A stretch of DNA of 44,837 bases from Rhizobiales bacterium 32-66-11 (GCA_002304505.1 NCEH01000011.1:1-44837); one strand, 5' to 3'. Shown: positions 25,101-33,710, numbered from the stretch's first letter. The notes: generated by a model from the sequence alone, not told the origin. Numbers and translations: made by a program.

Positions 25101-25469
25101 GGTTTCATCCTCGAGCGCGCGTCGCCGGAACGGCGCGGAAAAAAAAAGCCGGCTTCCCGGAAAGGATGGGCCTCTTTCCGGGAAGCGCTATCGGAGCAGG
25201 GGAGCTCCGAGGTCCCATGCCGCGCGGGTCGGGGGGACACCGGCGCGCAGGGCATCGGCGAGCCTAGCGCGGCCGCTCCCGCTTGCGATGAGCAGGCCGT
25301 CCCGCTTCTGTGCGCTCGGTCCCAATCCCCATGCACGCGGCGCGATCCTGTCCCGGCAAGGGATGTGGAACGGCAGCGTTCAACCTTGGCCGTTCCTGCG
25401 CTAGCATGTCGCTGGAATGCACCGGCGGGAGCCGGAGGAGCAGGCGGGAACGACGTGTCTTTCGTGGCG
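25101..25469. other. Intergenic region with orphan terminator
   Basis: About 370 bp between the frameshifted secreted protein and the AraC-type gene. Besides the minus-strand intrinsic terminator listed separately, it contains GGAGC-AGGGGA-GCTCC (25193-25208). I see no protein-coding gene that I can support here. A minus-strand non-coding transcript ending at the terminator is possible. Confidence 0.4.
25139..25186 (-). terminator. Strong intrinsic terminator or attenuator on the minus strand
   Basis: Read on the minus strand, a perfect 13-bp stem (GCTTCCCGGAAAG and CTTTCCGGGAAGC, plus-strand 25152-25186, 9-nt loop) is followed by CGGC and then nine T residues (25139-25147). This is a classic Rho-independent terminator. 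It lies 38 bp upstream of the start codon of the secreted YXWGXW gene and has no minus-strand coding gene immediately upstream. It may be the attenuator of that gene's leader or the end of a small RNA. Confidence 0.8.
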
Positions 25470-26528
25470 ATGAACCAGACTCAGCCTGTGGCCGCGCGTG
25501 ACGAGGCTGGCGACCCGGCGGCCCCTTCGCCGCTGGCGCCGCTGCATTTCAGCACGGTCGATCTGCCGAAGGCGGAACAATTCGACGGCTGGCGTGATTT
25601 CATCGCCTGCACCGTGGACCTCTCCCTGGTGGCCGCCCCCGCCGTCGGTTTCGAGGCGGACCAGACGGTATGGGATCTCGGCCGCTTCGCCCTGACCTCG
25701 GCGCGCATGCCCGGCGCCGGCTATCAGCGCAGCTGGCGTCATCTCGGGAAGGACCCGATCGATCATTGGTGTCTCGTGCTTTACGAAAGCGAAAGTCCCG
25801 GCCGCCGCGCGCCGCTGGGCTTTCGTTCGCTGGCGCGGCCGTTCGTCGGCGGTGGCTCCGACCGGCGGGTGCTGAGCCTGTTCATTCCGCGCGACCTGTT
25901 CGCCGGCATCGCCGCCGCTTTCGATGCGGCGCCGACGGACATCCCCGATACCGGGCTCGGCGGCTTGCTGGCCGATTATCTGCTGAGCCTGGAAAAGCAG
26001 ATGCCCCGCCTGACCATGGCCGATCTGCCCGCCGTCGCCGAGGCCACGCGCACGCTGCTGGCGGCCTGCATCGTCCCGAGCGCGGACGCACTCGCCCAGG
26101 CCCAGGCGCCATTGCTGCGCACCACGCTGGAGCGGGCGCGGCGGGTGATCCAGGCCAATCTCAGTTCCCCCACCCTGACACCGGCCGGCCTGTGCCGCGT
26201 GCTCGGTATTTCCCGTTCGCGCCTCTACCGCCTGTTCGAGGATCTTGGCGGCGTCACGCGCTACATCCAGCGCCAGCGGCTGCTGGCAGCGCTGGCCGCG
26301 CTTTCCGATCCGGCCGATGCGCGCGCCATCGGGCAGATCGCCGAGCTCTTCGGCTTCGCCGATGCCTCCGGCTTCAGCCGGGCCTTTCGCGGCGAATTCG
26401 GCTTCAGCCCGAGCGATGCCCGCAGCGCGGCGCTCGCCGGCCTGCCGCGCGCTCCGGCGCCGGCGCAGTGCGCGCACGAAGGCGAGGCGCGCGATCTTGA
26501 AACCATCCTGCGCGGGCTCCAGGCCTGA
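25470..26528 (+). CDS. AraC-family transcriptional regulator
   Basis: A 352-residue regulator with two domains. Residues about 20-200 resemble the AraC-binding-like domain (HFSTVDLPKAEQFDGWRDFI..., LTSARMPGAGYQRSWRHL..., HWCLVLYESE). The C-terminal 110 residues are the double helix-turn-helix DNA-binding domain: LTPAGLCRVLGISRSRLYRLFEDLGGVTRYIQRQRL, then IGQIAELFGFADASGFSRAFRGEFGFSPSDAR. The inducer is unknown. The ATG at 25470 is used; a GTG at 25455 is an alternative with GGAGGAG further upstream. It precedes ugpB by 112 bp on the same strand and could regulate it, but no operator is evident. Confidence 0.87.
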   Translation: MNQTQPVAARDEAGDPAAPSPLAPLHFSTVDLPKAEQFDGWRDFIACTVDLSLVAAPAVGFEADQTVWDLGRFALTSARMPGAGYQRSWRHLGKDPIDHWCLVLYESESPGRRAPLGFRSLARPFVGGGSDRRVLSLFIPRDLFAGIAAAFDAAPTDIPDTGLGGLLADYLLSLEKQMPRLTMADLPAVAEATRTLLAACIVPSADALAQAQAPLLRTTLERARRVIQANLSSPTLTPAGLCRVLGISRSRLYRLFEDLGGVTRYIQRQRLLAALAALSDPADARAIGQIAELFGFADASGFSRAFRGEFGFSPSDARSAALAGLPRAPAPAQCAHEGEARDLETILRGLQA

Positions 26529-26567
26529 GGGACGGATCCACGGCTGCGTGCAGCGGATTTCCCCGAT

Positions 26568-26584
26568 TGTCATGGAAACGTAAC
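26568..26584 (+). promoter_or_regulatory. Possible Pho box upstream of ugpB
   Basis: TGTCATGGAAACGTAAC has one perfect PhoB half-site (TGTCAT) and, 11 bp later, a 4/6 match to the second (CGTAAC against TGTCAC). ugp genes are classical PhoB targets, so the location, 57 bp before the ATG, is suggestive. Partly matching repeats like this also occur by chance. Confidence 0.3.
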
Positions 26585-26640
26585 GTTAACCGATCAAGCC
26601 TTGAGCCTGATCGGCGCATGGCGCGCTCGAGGAGGCACTT

Positions 26641-27954
26641 ATGGCATCTCGCATCCTGCCGTCGGCGCTGGTTGCCGCCGCGCTGGCCTTCGCCGGCCCG
26701 GCATCCGCGCAAACCGAGATCCAATGGTGGCACGCCATGTCCGGCGCGCTCGGGGAAAAGCTGGAGAAGATCGCCGGCGATTTCAACGCATCGCAGAGCG
26801 AATACAAGGTCGTCCCGGTGTACAAGGGGTCCTATCCCGAGACCATGACGGGCGCCATCGCCGCGTTTCGCGCCAAGCAGCATCCTGCCATCGTGCAGGT
26901 GTTCGAGGTCGGGACCGCGACCTTGATGGCCGCCAAGGGCGCGGTCTATCCGGTCTACAAGCTGATGGCGGATGCGAACGAGCCGTTCGACCCCAAGACT
27001 TATCTGCCGTCGGTGACCGGCTATTATTCCGACACGGCGGGCAACATGCTCTCCCTGCCGTTCAATTCTTCCACCGCGATCCTCTATTACAACAAGGATC
27101 TGTTCGCCAAAGCGGGCCTTGATCCCAACGTGCCGCCCAAGACCTGGCCGGAGCTGGAGGCGGATGCCAGGAAGCTCCAGGCGGCCGGGGCGCCGTGCGG
27201 CTTCACCACCCAATGGCCGTCCTGGGTGAATGTGGAAAATCTCTCCGCCTGGCACAATGTGCCCATCGGCACGAAGCAGAACGGCATGGGCGGGCTCGAC
27301 ACCGTGCTGGAGATCGCCAATCCGCTGGTGGAGAAGCATTGGACCGCGCTGGCCATGTGGCAGACCTCCAAGATTTATGATTACGGCGGACGCCAGTCCA
27401 AGGCGGACCCGAAATTCTTCTCCGGCGAGTGCGCGATCTCCATCGGCTCGTCGGCGGCGCGTGCGGCCATTCTCGCCAATGCAAAATTCGACCTCGGCTA
27501 CGGCATGATGCCCTATTGGCCCGACGTGCAGGGCGCGCCGCAGAATTCCATCATCGGCGGCGCCTCGCTCTGGGTGCTGAACGGGCGGCCGAAGGAGGAA
27601 TATCGCGGGGTGGCGAAATTCTTCACCTATCTCTCGCGCGCCGACGTGCAAGCCTGGTGGCACCAGCAGACCGGCTATCTGCCCATCACGCAGGCGGCCT
27701 ATGATCTCTCGAAAAGCCAGGGCTTCTACGAGAAAAATCCCGGGACCGACATCTCGATCCTCCAGATGACGCTTAACCCGCCCACGGAGAATTCCAAGGG
27801 GCTGCGCTTCGGCTCGTTCGTGCAGATCCGCGACGTGATCGAAGAGGAATTGGAAGCCACCCTCGCAGGCAAGAAGACCCCGAAGGAAGCGCTCGCCGCC
27901 GCCCAGTCGCGCGGCAATGAGATGCTGCGGGCGTTCGAGAAGGCGAACCAATAG
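26641..27954 (+). CDS. ugpB: ABC transporter substrate-binding protein, UgpB type (glycerol-3-phosphate)
   Basis: A 437-residue periplasmic binding protein. A Sec signal peptide (LVAAALAFAGPASA) is followed by the mature start QTEIQWWHAMSGALGEKLEKI, characteristic of UgpB. Further family stretches are VYKGSYPETMTGAIAAFRAKQHPAIVQVFEVGTATLM, AGNMLSLPFNSSTAILYYNKDLF and GGASLWVLNGR. UgpB binds sn-glycerol-3-phosphate or its diesters for the UgpAEC importer. No permease or ATPase gene is in the window: the next genes, on the other strand, belong to the Bat operon. It is thus an orphan or a second copy of ugpB. A GAGGAG ribosome-binding site precedes the ATG. Confidence 0.88.
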   Translation: MASRILPSALVAAALAFAGPASAQTEIQWWHAMSGALGEKLEKIAGDFNASQSEYKVVPVYKGSYPETMTGAIAAFRAKQHPAIVQVFEVGTATLMAAKGAVYPVYKLMADANEPFDPKTYLPSVTGYYSDTAGNMLSLPFNSSTAILYYNKDLFAKAGLDPNVPPKTWPELEADARKLQAAGAPCGFTTQWPSWVNVENLSAWHNVPIGTKQNGMGGLDTVLEIANPLVEKHWTALAMWQTSKIYDYGGRQSKADPKFFSGECAISIGSSAARAAILANAKFDLGYGMMPYWPDVQGAPQNSIIGGASLWVLNGRPKEEYRGVAKFFTYLSRADVQAWWHQQTGYLPITQAAYDLSKSQGFYEKNPGTDISILQMTLNPPTENSKGLRFGSFVQIRDVIEEELEATLAGKKTPKEALAAAQSRGNEMLRAFEKANQ

Positions 27955-28055
27955 GGGCGAGGCGGGGCAGGGCCGCGCGGTCCGGCTCCGGTTCGCCCGC
28001 GACGGATGGGGGAGGGGCGGGCCGAAGGCCAGTCGCTCCGCTTCCGCGCGCCATC

Positions 28056-28075
28056 GGCCGGCTCGGGTGCCGGCC
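28056..28075. terminator. Bidirectional hairpin between ugpB and batD
   Basis: GGCCGGC-TCGGGT-GCCGGCC is a perfect 7-bp stem with a 6-nt loop in the 130-bp space between two convergent genes. There is only TTGG after it on the plus strand, so it is a modest terminator candidate. Confidence 0.45.
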
Positions 28076-28084
28076 TTGGCGGGA

Positions 28085-30007
28085 TCAGGGATAGAGCGGG
28101 GCGAGGCGGGCGCCCCGGCGCTTGGGGGCGGATCGGGCGCGCGCGGCGCATTCCGCGCGCACGGCGGAGAGGCAGGCGCCGCCGCTCCAACGCGTGGAGC
28201 CGGCGCCCGAGGACCCTTTGCCCAAGGACCCTTTGCCCGAGGACCCTTTGCCCGAAGATCCGGCGCCCGAAGATCCGGCCCCATAGAGATGCTGGCGCAG
28301 ATCCTGCGCCGCCTTCACCATGGCCGGCGTGCGGAAGGTGTTTGCGTCGAAGGCATTCGCATGGAACTGGCCGGCGGCGGCCGGGGCCGGGCCGCCCTCG
28401 GCCCGGGTCCAGGCGATCAGGGCCGCATGGGCGGCCACCGCGTCATTGGCCTTGCAGGCGGCGCGCAGATCGTCCAGCGCGGCGGCGGCGCTGACGCGCA
28501 CCCGGCCTCGGCGGCGATAGGCCGGGCGCACACCGCGCGACGGTGCGCGTGCCGCATCGGCGGCACGGCGGCGCAGCGCCAGCGCGGTGAGGCCCAGAAC
28601 CAGCAGGATCACGGCCAGCGTGGCGCCGGTGCGCAAATTCAGCATTTCCGCCAGCCACCCCGGCAAGGCGAGCTGCGTCTCGACCGCCGGCGGCGGCGCC
28701 TGGGGCACGTCGATGGGCGCCGGTTGCGCCTTAGGCGGCGGCGCGGCGGGGCGCGCCGGGTCGGCGGCGGCGGCGGTGAAGGTCTCCGCCGGCAGATGGG
28801 CGGTTTCCTGCGTCTTGGTGTCGGTGTTCCACCACCCCACATCCAGGCCCGGCAGCGTGATGGCGCCGCCGCGCGTCGGCACCACCGAAATGGTCTTGAT
28901 CAGGACCGCGCCGGGCTTGCCATTGATGAGCGCCTGGTCGGAACGGCTGGATTCCTCATATTGGCGCACCCCGTCCGCATCGAGGATGGGCAAGGGCGGC
29001 AACTGATTGGGCGTGGCGCCCACGGCTTCCAGGGTGAGGGTACGCGTCAGCGTCTCGCCCGCCTTGGCCTGGGCCAGCGGCGGGTTCCAGGTGCTGGAGA
29101 GTATGACGTCCTGGGCCGGCAGGAACCACCCCACCGCCTCGGGCGGCCGCGCCTTGACCTCGATGCGCACCGGATCCGAATGAAGCGTCACCTCGCGCCC
29201 GAGATTGGGATCGGCGCCGGCGAGCGGCACGGCGCCGCTTCGGCCGAGCAGGCGCGCCATGTCCGAGGGCAAGCCTGCGCCCGCATAGCCGGGCAATTGC
29301 GCCTCCAGCGTGATCGGCCCGATCTCGATCGTTCCGCTGCGCTGCGGGCGCATGATGTAGCCTTGCTCGATCACCCGATAGCGCTGCCGGCCCACGACCT
29401 TGCCGAACACCCGCTGGTCGCCGACCTTGGTGAAGGTGGCGCCCACCGCTTCCGGCGGCGTCAGGCGGCCGCCGAGCAGGTTTCCGTTGGTGTAGATGCG
29501 CACCGCCACCAGCATTTCGCCCTGGACATAGGGCGCGGGGCCGAGGGGCTCCACCTGCACGAACAGCGGGCGCGCCTCGGCCGGATCCACGGCGGAGGCG
29601 GCATCCACCGACAGGCGGATCGGCGGCGTGCTCTGGCCGGCGAGGGTCAGGGGCGGAACATTGATGGCGCCCGGCCGCTTCGGCGCGAGCGTCAGGATCC
29701 ACTCATTGACCTGGGTGCGCCGGCCGTTGACCACGTCCACCCGGCTCGCCCGATTGCGGTCGAGAATGTCGAAATCGCGCGCCAGCGGCGACAGATCGGG
29801 CGGCTGCGTGCCGTCGCCGCCCACCAGGGTGATGACCAGTTCGAAGCTTTCGCCCACCGACAGCGTGGTGCGATCGACGCGCGCGGTGGGGGCGGCGGCG
29901 TAGGCGGGCGCGGCGCACGCCAGCCCCGCCAGCGCGAGGGCCAGCGCGAGGGCCAGAACGCGGGCCAGCATCGGCAGGGCGAGGAGCTGCATGCGGAGCG
30001 CTGTCAT
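28085..30007 (-). CDS. batD: BatD-family protein
   Basis: A 640-residue protein ending the Bat operon. It has a signal peptide (ARVLALALALALAGLACAAPAYA), a long extracytoplasmic region of Ig-like repeats starting ARVDRTTLSVGESFELVITL, including VNEWILTLAPKRPGAINVPPLTLAG and RQRYRVIEQGYIMRPQRSG, and a C-terminal membrane helix (about 455-478, GATLAVILLVLGLTALAL). A cytoplasmic tail follows. BatD proteins are part of the Bacteroides aerotolerance-type system and are thought to work with the VWA proteins BatA/BatB and a MoxR ATPase; the molecular role is not settled. Near the C-terminus is a Gly/Ser/Lys tandem repeat. It starts 3 bp after the upstream stop; the ribosome-binding GAGAG abuts the ATG, so the Met 15 bp further in is an alternative start. 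Confidence 0.85.
   Translation of the reverse strand: MTALRMQLLALPMLARVLALALALALAGLACAAPAYAAAPTARVDRTTLSVGESFELVITLVGGDGTQPPDLSPLARDFDILDRNRASRVDVVNGRRTQVNEWILTLAPKRPGAINVPPLTLAGQSTPPIRLSVDAASAVDPAEARPLFVQVEPLGPAPYVQGEMLVAVRIYTNGNLLGGRLTPPEAVGATFTKVGDQRVFGKVVGRQRYRVIEQGYIMRPQRSGTIEIGPITLEAQLPGYAGAGLPSDMARLLGRSGAVPLAGADPNLGREVTLHSDPVRIEVKARPPEAVGWFLPAQDVILSSTWNPPLAQAKAGETLTRTLTLEAVGATPNQLPPLPILDADGVRQYEESSRSDQALINGKPGAVLIKTISVVPTRGGAITLPGLDVGWWNTDTKTQETAHLPAETFTAAAADPARPAAPPPKAQPAPIDVPQAPPPAVETQLALPGWLAEMLNLRTGATLAVILLVLGLTALALRRRAADAARAPSRGVRPAYRRRGRVRVSAAAALDDLRAACKANDAVAAHAALIAWTRAEGGPAPAAAGQFHANAFDANTFRTPAMVKAAQDLRQHLYGAGSSGAGSSGKGSSGKGSLGKGSSGAGSTRWSGGACLSAVRAECAARARSAPKRRGARLAPLYP
28206..28280. 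repeat. 15-bp tandem repeat inside batD, five copies
   Basis: Five consecutive 15-bp units (CCCGAGGACCCTTTG and variants CCCGAAGATCCGGCS) lie in the 3' part of batD. On the coding strand each encodes five residues of the type GSSGK or GSSGA, giving a flexible Gly/Ser/Lys stretch near the BatD C-terminus. Confidence 0.9.
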
Positions 30008-30010
30008 CTC

Positions 30011-32140
30011 TCAGTTCTGCGGCGGGTCGACGATGCCCGCGCCGCCATAATGGCTGCGGATGCGGGCGCGCAAAAGGCCGGTGGGATCGTCCGGAACCAG
30101 GCGCAAGGTCTGCGCGCGATTCTGATCCTCCTCGGTCAAGGGTTTTGGCGCGCCCGGCTGGGGCGGCGGGGGCTGGGGCGGAGGCGGCTCGGGCGGTTTC
30201 TGCTCGGGCGGTGTTTGCTCGGGCGGCTTCTGCTCCGGCGGCTTCTGGTCCTGGGGATTGGGCTTTTGCGGCTCCGGCTTTTGCGGTTCGGGTTTGGGCG
30301 GCGCCTTCGGCGGCTCGGGTTTAGGCGGCTCGGGCTTCTGGGGTTCGGGCTTCTGGGGCGTGCCCTTCGGGTCCGGGGTGGGCGGCGGCTGGTCGGGCTT
30401 CTTCTCATCGCCCGGCTTCTGCGGCTTGTCCTTCTTCTCGTCCTTGCCGGGCTCGTCCTTCGGCTTCTGATCGGTGCCGGATTTCTGGTCCTTCTTGTCC
30501 TGATCCTTCTTGTCCTGATCCTTTTTCTGCTGGTCCTTCTTGCGCTGATCCAGCACCTTCTGAACCAGCTCGCGATTGAACAGGGCATCGGCGCGGATCG
30601 GATCGTCCTGGCCGGGATGGGCGGCCAGCGCCGCGTCATAGGCCTTGATCGCCTCTTCCAGCTTGCCGGCGCGGGCGAGCGCATTGCCGCGATTGTAATC
30701 GCCGTCCGGCACCTTGGCATAGGCGGCGGCCGCCTCGTCATAGGCGCCGGCCTTATAGAGCGCGCTCGCCTGCCATTGCGGGTTTTCGAAGCTGCGCGCG
30801 GCGGTGCCGTAATCCGCGCGGCCGAAGGCGTCGGCGCCCTGCTGGTCGGGGGTGCGCCACAGGCCGTCCCAGCCGCGCGATCCGCCCGCATCGGCGCCGC
30901 TGGAGGCGGTGCCCTGCGCCTCGACGTTCTGCGTGCCCTGACCCTGCGTGCCCGGCTCCTGCGTGCCCTGCCCATCCAGCCCGCGCAGGTCCAGGCTTTG
31001 CGCGGGCGCGCCTTGCGGGATCGCACCTTGGGAGATTGCACCTTGGGCCCGGGCGTCGCGCGGCGCCAGCGCGCCGCCCAGCGCGGCCACCAGCAGCACC
31101 GCGATCCAGCCTCGCCGGAATGCCAGCGGCGCCAGCGCGAGGACGCCCAGCAGCAGCCAGGGACCCATGTCGAGCCATTGGTCGGCGGACAGGCCGCTGT
31201 CCTGGAGCGCCGTGTCCAACGGCACCGCCGAGCCGGAGGTCTTGGCGAGCACCGTGTCGAGGTCGCCGTCGCTGACGGTCATGGCGGAAAAGCTGCCGCG
31301 TCCGGCGGCGGCGATCTCGCGCAGGCGCGCTTCGTCCATGCGCGTGGTGAGCACCGTGCCGTCCCGCGCCCGCAAGACGCCGCCATCGAACGCGAGAAGC
31401 GGGCTTCCCGCCTGCGTGCCGACGCCGATGACGTTGACCCGGTAGCCCGCCTGCGCCGCAGCCTTCGCGGCGGCGAGCGTGGCGGCGGGATCATCGCCTG
31501 CCCCGTCGGTGATCAGCACGATGCGGCCCGCCGGGGCACCGGCATCGCGCAGCAGGGCGGTGGCGCGGTCGAGCGCGAGATCGGTCCGGTCCGCGAGCAC
31601 CGGCATCAGCTCGGTGGAGAGTTCCGGCAGCATCTGGGCGATGATGCGCCCGTCCTCGGTCAAGGGCGCGGCGACGAACGGGGCGTCGGCATAGATCACC
31701 AGCCCCACCTGTCCGCCGCGCATGCGGGCGAGAATGTCGTCCACCTTGTGCCGGGCGGCGCCGAGCCGCGAAGGGCTCTGGTCGGTGGCATTCATGGATT
31801 GGCCGAGGCTCAGCACGATCACGGTGGGGTCGAGCCGGTCGAGCGCCGGGGTGGGCAGCTTCTCCCAGGCTGGCCCGGCCATGGCGAGTGCGGCGAGCGC
31901 CCAGCCGAGCAGCAGCGCCAGCACCGGCCAGCGGCGCGACCGCGCGGTCTCTTGAACGCTGAGATGGCGCAGCAGATGGGCATCCACCAGATGGCGCCAC
32001 GGGTTGCTCCCCGCGCCGAACCGCCGGAATGCGAGCGCGGCCAGCGCCAGCGCCGGCACGATCGCCCACAGCCAGTCCGGCCGCAGGAAGTGAAAGCCTG
32101 CCGGCAGCAGGCCGGCGAGATCCAGCGATGCGGGGATCAT
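30011..32140 (-). CDS. BatB/BatC fusion: VWA domain plus TPR and charged Pro-rich tail
   Basis: A 709-residue membrane protein. It has N-terminal helices (about 22-38 and 72-88), a periplasmic or cytoplasmic VWA domain (105-290), another helix pair at about 325-365, one TPR-like unit (DYNRGNALARAGKLEEAIKAYDAALAAHP, about 490-520) and a 170-residue Lys/Pro/Glu/Gln-rich tail. This is BatB joined to BatC. The metal-ion site is degenerate: the expected D-x-S-x-S appears as SLGQS (Ser111, Gly113, Ser115), though the later LITDGAGDD is kept. It overlaps batA by 4 bp (ATGA). It should partner BatA and MoxR in the same complex. Confidence 0.85.
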   Translation of the reverse strand: MIPASLDLAGLLPAGFHFLRPDWLWAIVPALALAALAFRRFGAGSNPWRHLVDAHLLRHLSVQETARSRRWPVLALLLGWALAALAMAGPAWEKLPTPALDRLDPTVIVLSLGQSMNATDQSPSRLGAARHKVDDILARMRGGQVGLVIYADAPFVAAPLTEDGRIIAQMLPELSTELMPVLADRTDLALDRATALLRDAGAPAGRIVLITDGAGDDPAATLAAAKAAAQAGYRVNVIGVGTQAGSPLLAFDGGVLRARDGTVLTTRMDEARLREIAAAGRGSFSAMTVSDGDLDTVLAKTSGSAVPLDTALQDSGLSADQWLDMGPWLLLGVLALAPLAFRRGWIAVLLVAALGGALAPRDARAQGAISQGAIPQGAPAQSLDLRGLDGQGTQEPGTQGQGTQNVEAQGTASSGADAGGSRGWDGLWRTPDQQGADAFGRADYGTAARSFENPQWQASALYKAGAYDEAAAAYAKVPDGDYNRGNALARAGKLEEAIKAYDAALAAHPGQDDPIRADALFNRELVQKVLDQRKKDQQKKDQDKKDQDKKDQKSGTDQKPKDEPGKDEKKDKPQKPGDEKKPDQPPPTPDPKGTPQKPEPQKPEPPKPEPPKAPPKPEPQKPEPQKPNPQDQKPPEQKPPEQTPPEQKPPEPPPPQPPPPQPGAPKPLTEEDQNRAQTLRLVPDDPTGLLRARIRSHYGGAGIVDPPQN

Positions 32141-33183
32141 GGCCGCCCCCCGACGCCGGGCGCCGCATCGGTCGTTGCCGCCACGCCTGCCGCGCGCGGG
32201 GCGCGGCCACGGGCGAGGGCCGGCGCCAGCAGCACGGCCGCGAGGAGCAGGCTCAGCACCAGGGCAAAGCCCAGCGGCCAGTGGAACAGCGCCACCGTCG
32301 GCGCGAGATAGAGCGGCTCGCCCGCCACCGGCTCCATGAGATTGATGTCGCGATAGATCGCCGCGAGGCCGGCGCCGTCGCGGGCGCGGAAATAGCGCCC
32401 GCCGGTCATGGCGGCGATCTGGGCCAGGGCGGCTTCATCGAGGTCGGCGGAGGGATTGACGATCTGCTGGCCGATGGCGAGGCTGTCGGCGCCCACCCCG
32501 ATGGTATAGATCTTCACATGCTCCTGTCGCGCCAGTTCGGCGGCGTGGATCGGATCGAGCACGCCGGAATTATTGGCGCCGTCGGTGAGGAGCACCAGCA
32601 CGCGCTTGTCCTCGGGCCGCTCCTGCAAGGTCTTCACCGCGAGGCCGATGGCATCGCCGATGGCGGTTTCCTGGCCGGTCATGCCGATGGTGGCCTCCGA
32701 CAGCAGGTCGCGCGTGACCTTGCGGTCGAAGGTCAGCGGGGTCTGGATATAGGCGCGGCTGGAGAACAGGATCAGCCCCACCCGGTCGCCGGATCGGCGG
32801 GCGATGAAATCGTCCGCCACCGCCTTCACCACCGAGAGGCGGTCCGTGGGCAGGCCGTCCTGCGTCAGGTCCTGCCGCGCCATGGAGCCGGAAAGATCCA
32901 CCGCCATCATCAGGTCGCGGCCCTCGACCGGGATCGGCACCGGCTTGCCCACATAGCTCGGGCGCATGGCGGCGAGCACCAAAGCGAGCCAGATCAGGGT
33001 CAGCAAAGCGAGCTTCGCGCCGCGCCGCAGCATCGCGCGCGCGCCGGCATGAGGTGCAATCTGGGCGAAGAACGGCACGCGCAGCGCGCCGGCGCGGCTG
33101 CGCCGGGCGGCGGGCAGGAGATAGCGCGCGAGGAGCGGAAGCGGGAGCAGGGCGGCCGCCCAGAGCCATTGGAACTGGATCAT
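32137..33183 (-). CDS. batA: BatA-type VWA-domain membrane protein
   Basis: A 348-residue protein with an N-terminal membrane region (WLWAAALLPLPLLARYLLPAA, and ALLTLIWLALVLAAMRP at about 59-74), a VWA domain and a C-terminal helix (FHWPLGFALVLSLLLAAVLLAPAL). The MIDAS motif is intact: DLSGS with Asp96, Ser98 and Ser100, then GQETAIGDAIGLA and LLTDGANNSG. The domain binds a divalent metal and a protein partner. The ATG at 33183 overlaps the DUF4381 gene stop by 4 bp. The contrast with its neighbour BatB/C, whose MIDAS is altered, is notable. Confidence 0.88.
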   Translation of the reverse strand: MIQFQWLWAAALLPLPLLARYLLPAARRSRAGALRVPFFAQIAPHAGARAMLRRGAKLALLTLIWLALVLAAMRPSYVGKPVPIPVEGRDLMMAVDLSGSMARQDLTQDGLPTDRLSVVKAVADDFIARRSGDRVGLILFSSRAYIQTPLTFDRKVTRDLLSEATIGMTGQETAIGDAIGLAVKTLQERPEDKRVLVLLTDGANNSGVLDPIHAAELARQEHVKIYTIGVGADSLAIGQQIVNPSADLDEAALAQIAAMTGGRYFRARDGAGLAAIYRDINLMEPVAGEPLYLAPTVALFHWPLGFALVLSLLLAAVLLAPALARGRAPRAAGVAATTDAAPGVGGRP

Positions 33184-33710
33184 GCGTTGCTCCGCACCCA
33201 GCGCCGCAGCGCCGCCACCAACGCCGCGCGCGGCACGCCGTCGGCGCCGGGCGCATGGGCCGGCAGATAGGGCGCGGCCGCGACGAAGGCGGCAAGCGGC
33301 GGGGCGAGCGCGCCCTTGCCCTCGGCGAGCGCGCGTTCCCACTCCGCGCCGGTGAGCGCGGCCGCCGCCGGGTCGCCCGCGCGCGTCACCAGGACGCGAC
33401 GGATCAGCAGCGCACCGGCGGTTGCCACCGCGCGGGCATCGCCATGGCGCGCGGTGTCGCGGGCGATGGCCTTCAATTCCTGGTCCACCCGATAGGCGAG
33501 CGTCTGGCGCCGGCGCCATTCCAGGAACGCGCCGATCAAGCCCAGCACCACCAGCACCCCCGCCAGCATCCACCAGCCCGGCGCCAGCGGCCAGAAGGAG
33601 ACCGGCCCCGGCAGATGGATATCGCGCAGCCCCGCCAGCGGGTCGGCGGCGGGCGCGCCGGGCAGCGTCGCCGGGGCATCGGGAAGGGAGAAGGCCTGCG
33701 CCAGCTTCAT
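33180..33710 (-). CDS. DUF4381 membrane protein
   Basis: A 176-residue protein with one membrane helix (WWMLAGVLVVLGLIGAFLEW, about 46-65) preceded by LRDIHLPGPVSFWPLAPGWW, the opening signature of DUF4381. A cytoplasmic alpha-helical domain follows (YRVDQELKAIARD..., LIRRVLVTRAGD, LTGAEWERAL). The family is almost always found between DUF58 and BatA genes in MoxR/Bat operons, as here, with 4-bp overlaps on both sides. Its role is unknown. Confidence 0.85.
   Translation of the reverse strand: MKLAQAFSLPDAPATLPGAPAADPLAGLRDIHLPGPVSFWPLAPGWWMLAGVLVVLGLIGAFLEWRRRQTLAYRVDQELKAIARDTARHGDARAVATAGALLIRRVLVTRAGDPAAAALTGAEWERALAEGKGALAPPLAAFVAAAPYLPAHAPGADGVPRAALVAALRRWVRSNA

Noticed and set aside
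27917..32311. A 1464-codon plus-strand open frame across the Bat operon
   Set aside because: It is antisense to well-supported batD, BatB/C and the end of batA. Its Arg/Gly/His-rich translation matches no family; stop-free antisense frames are expected at this GC content.
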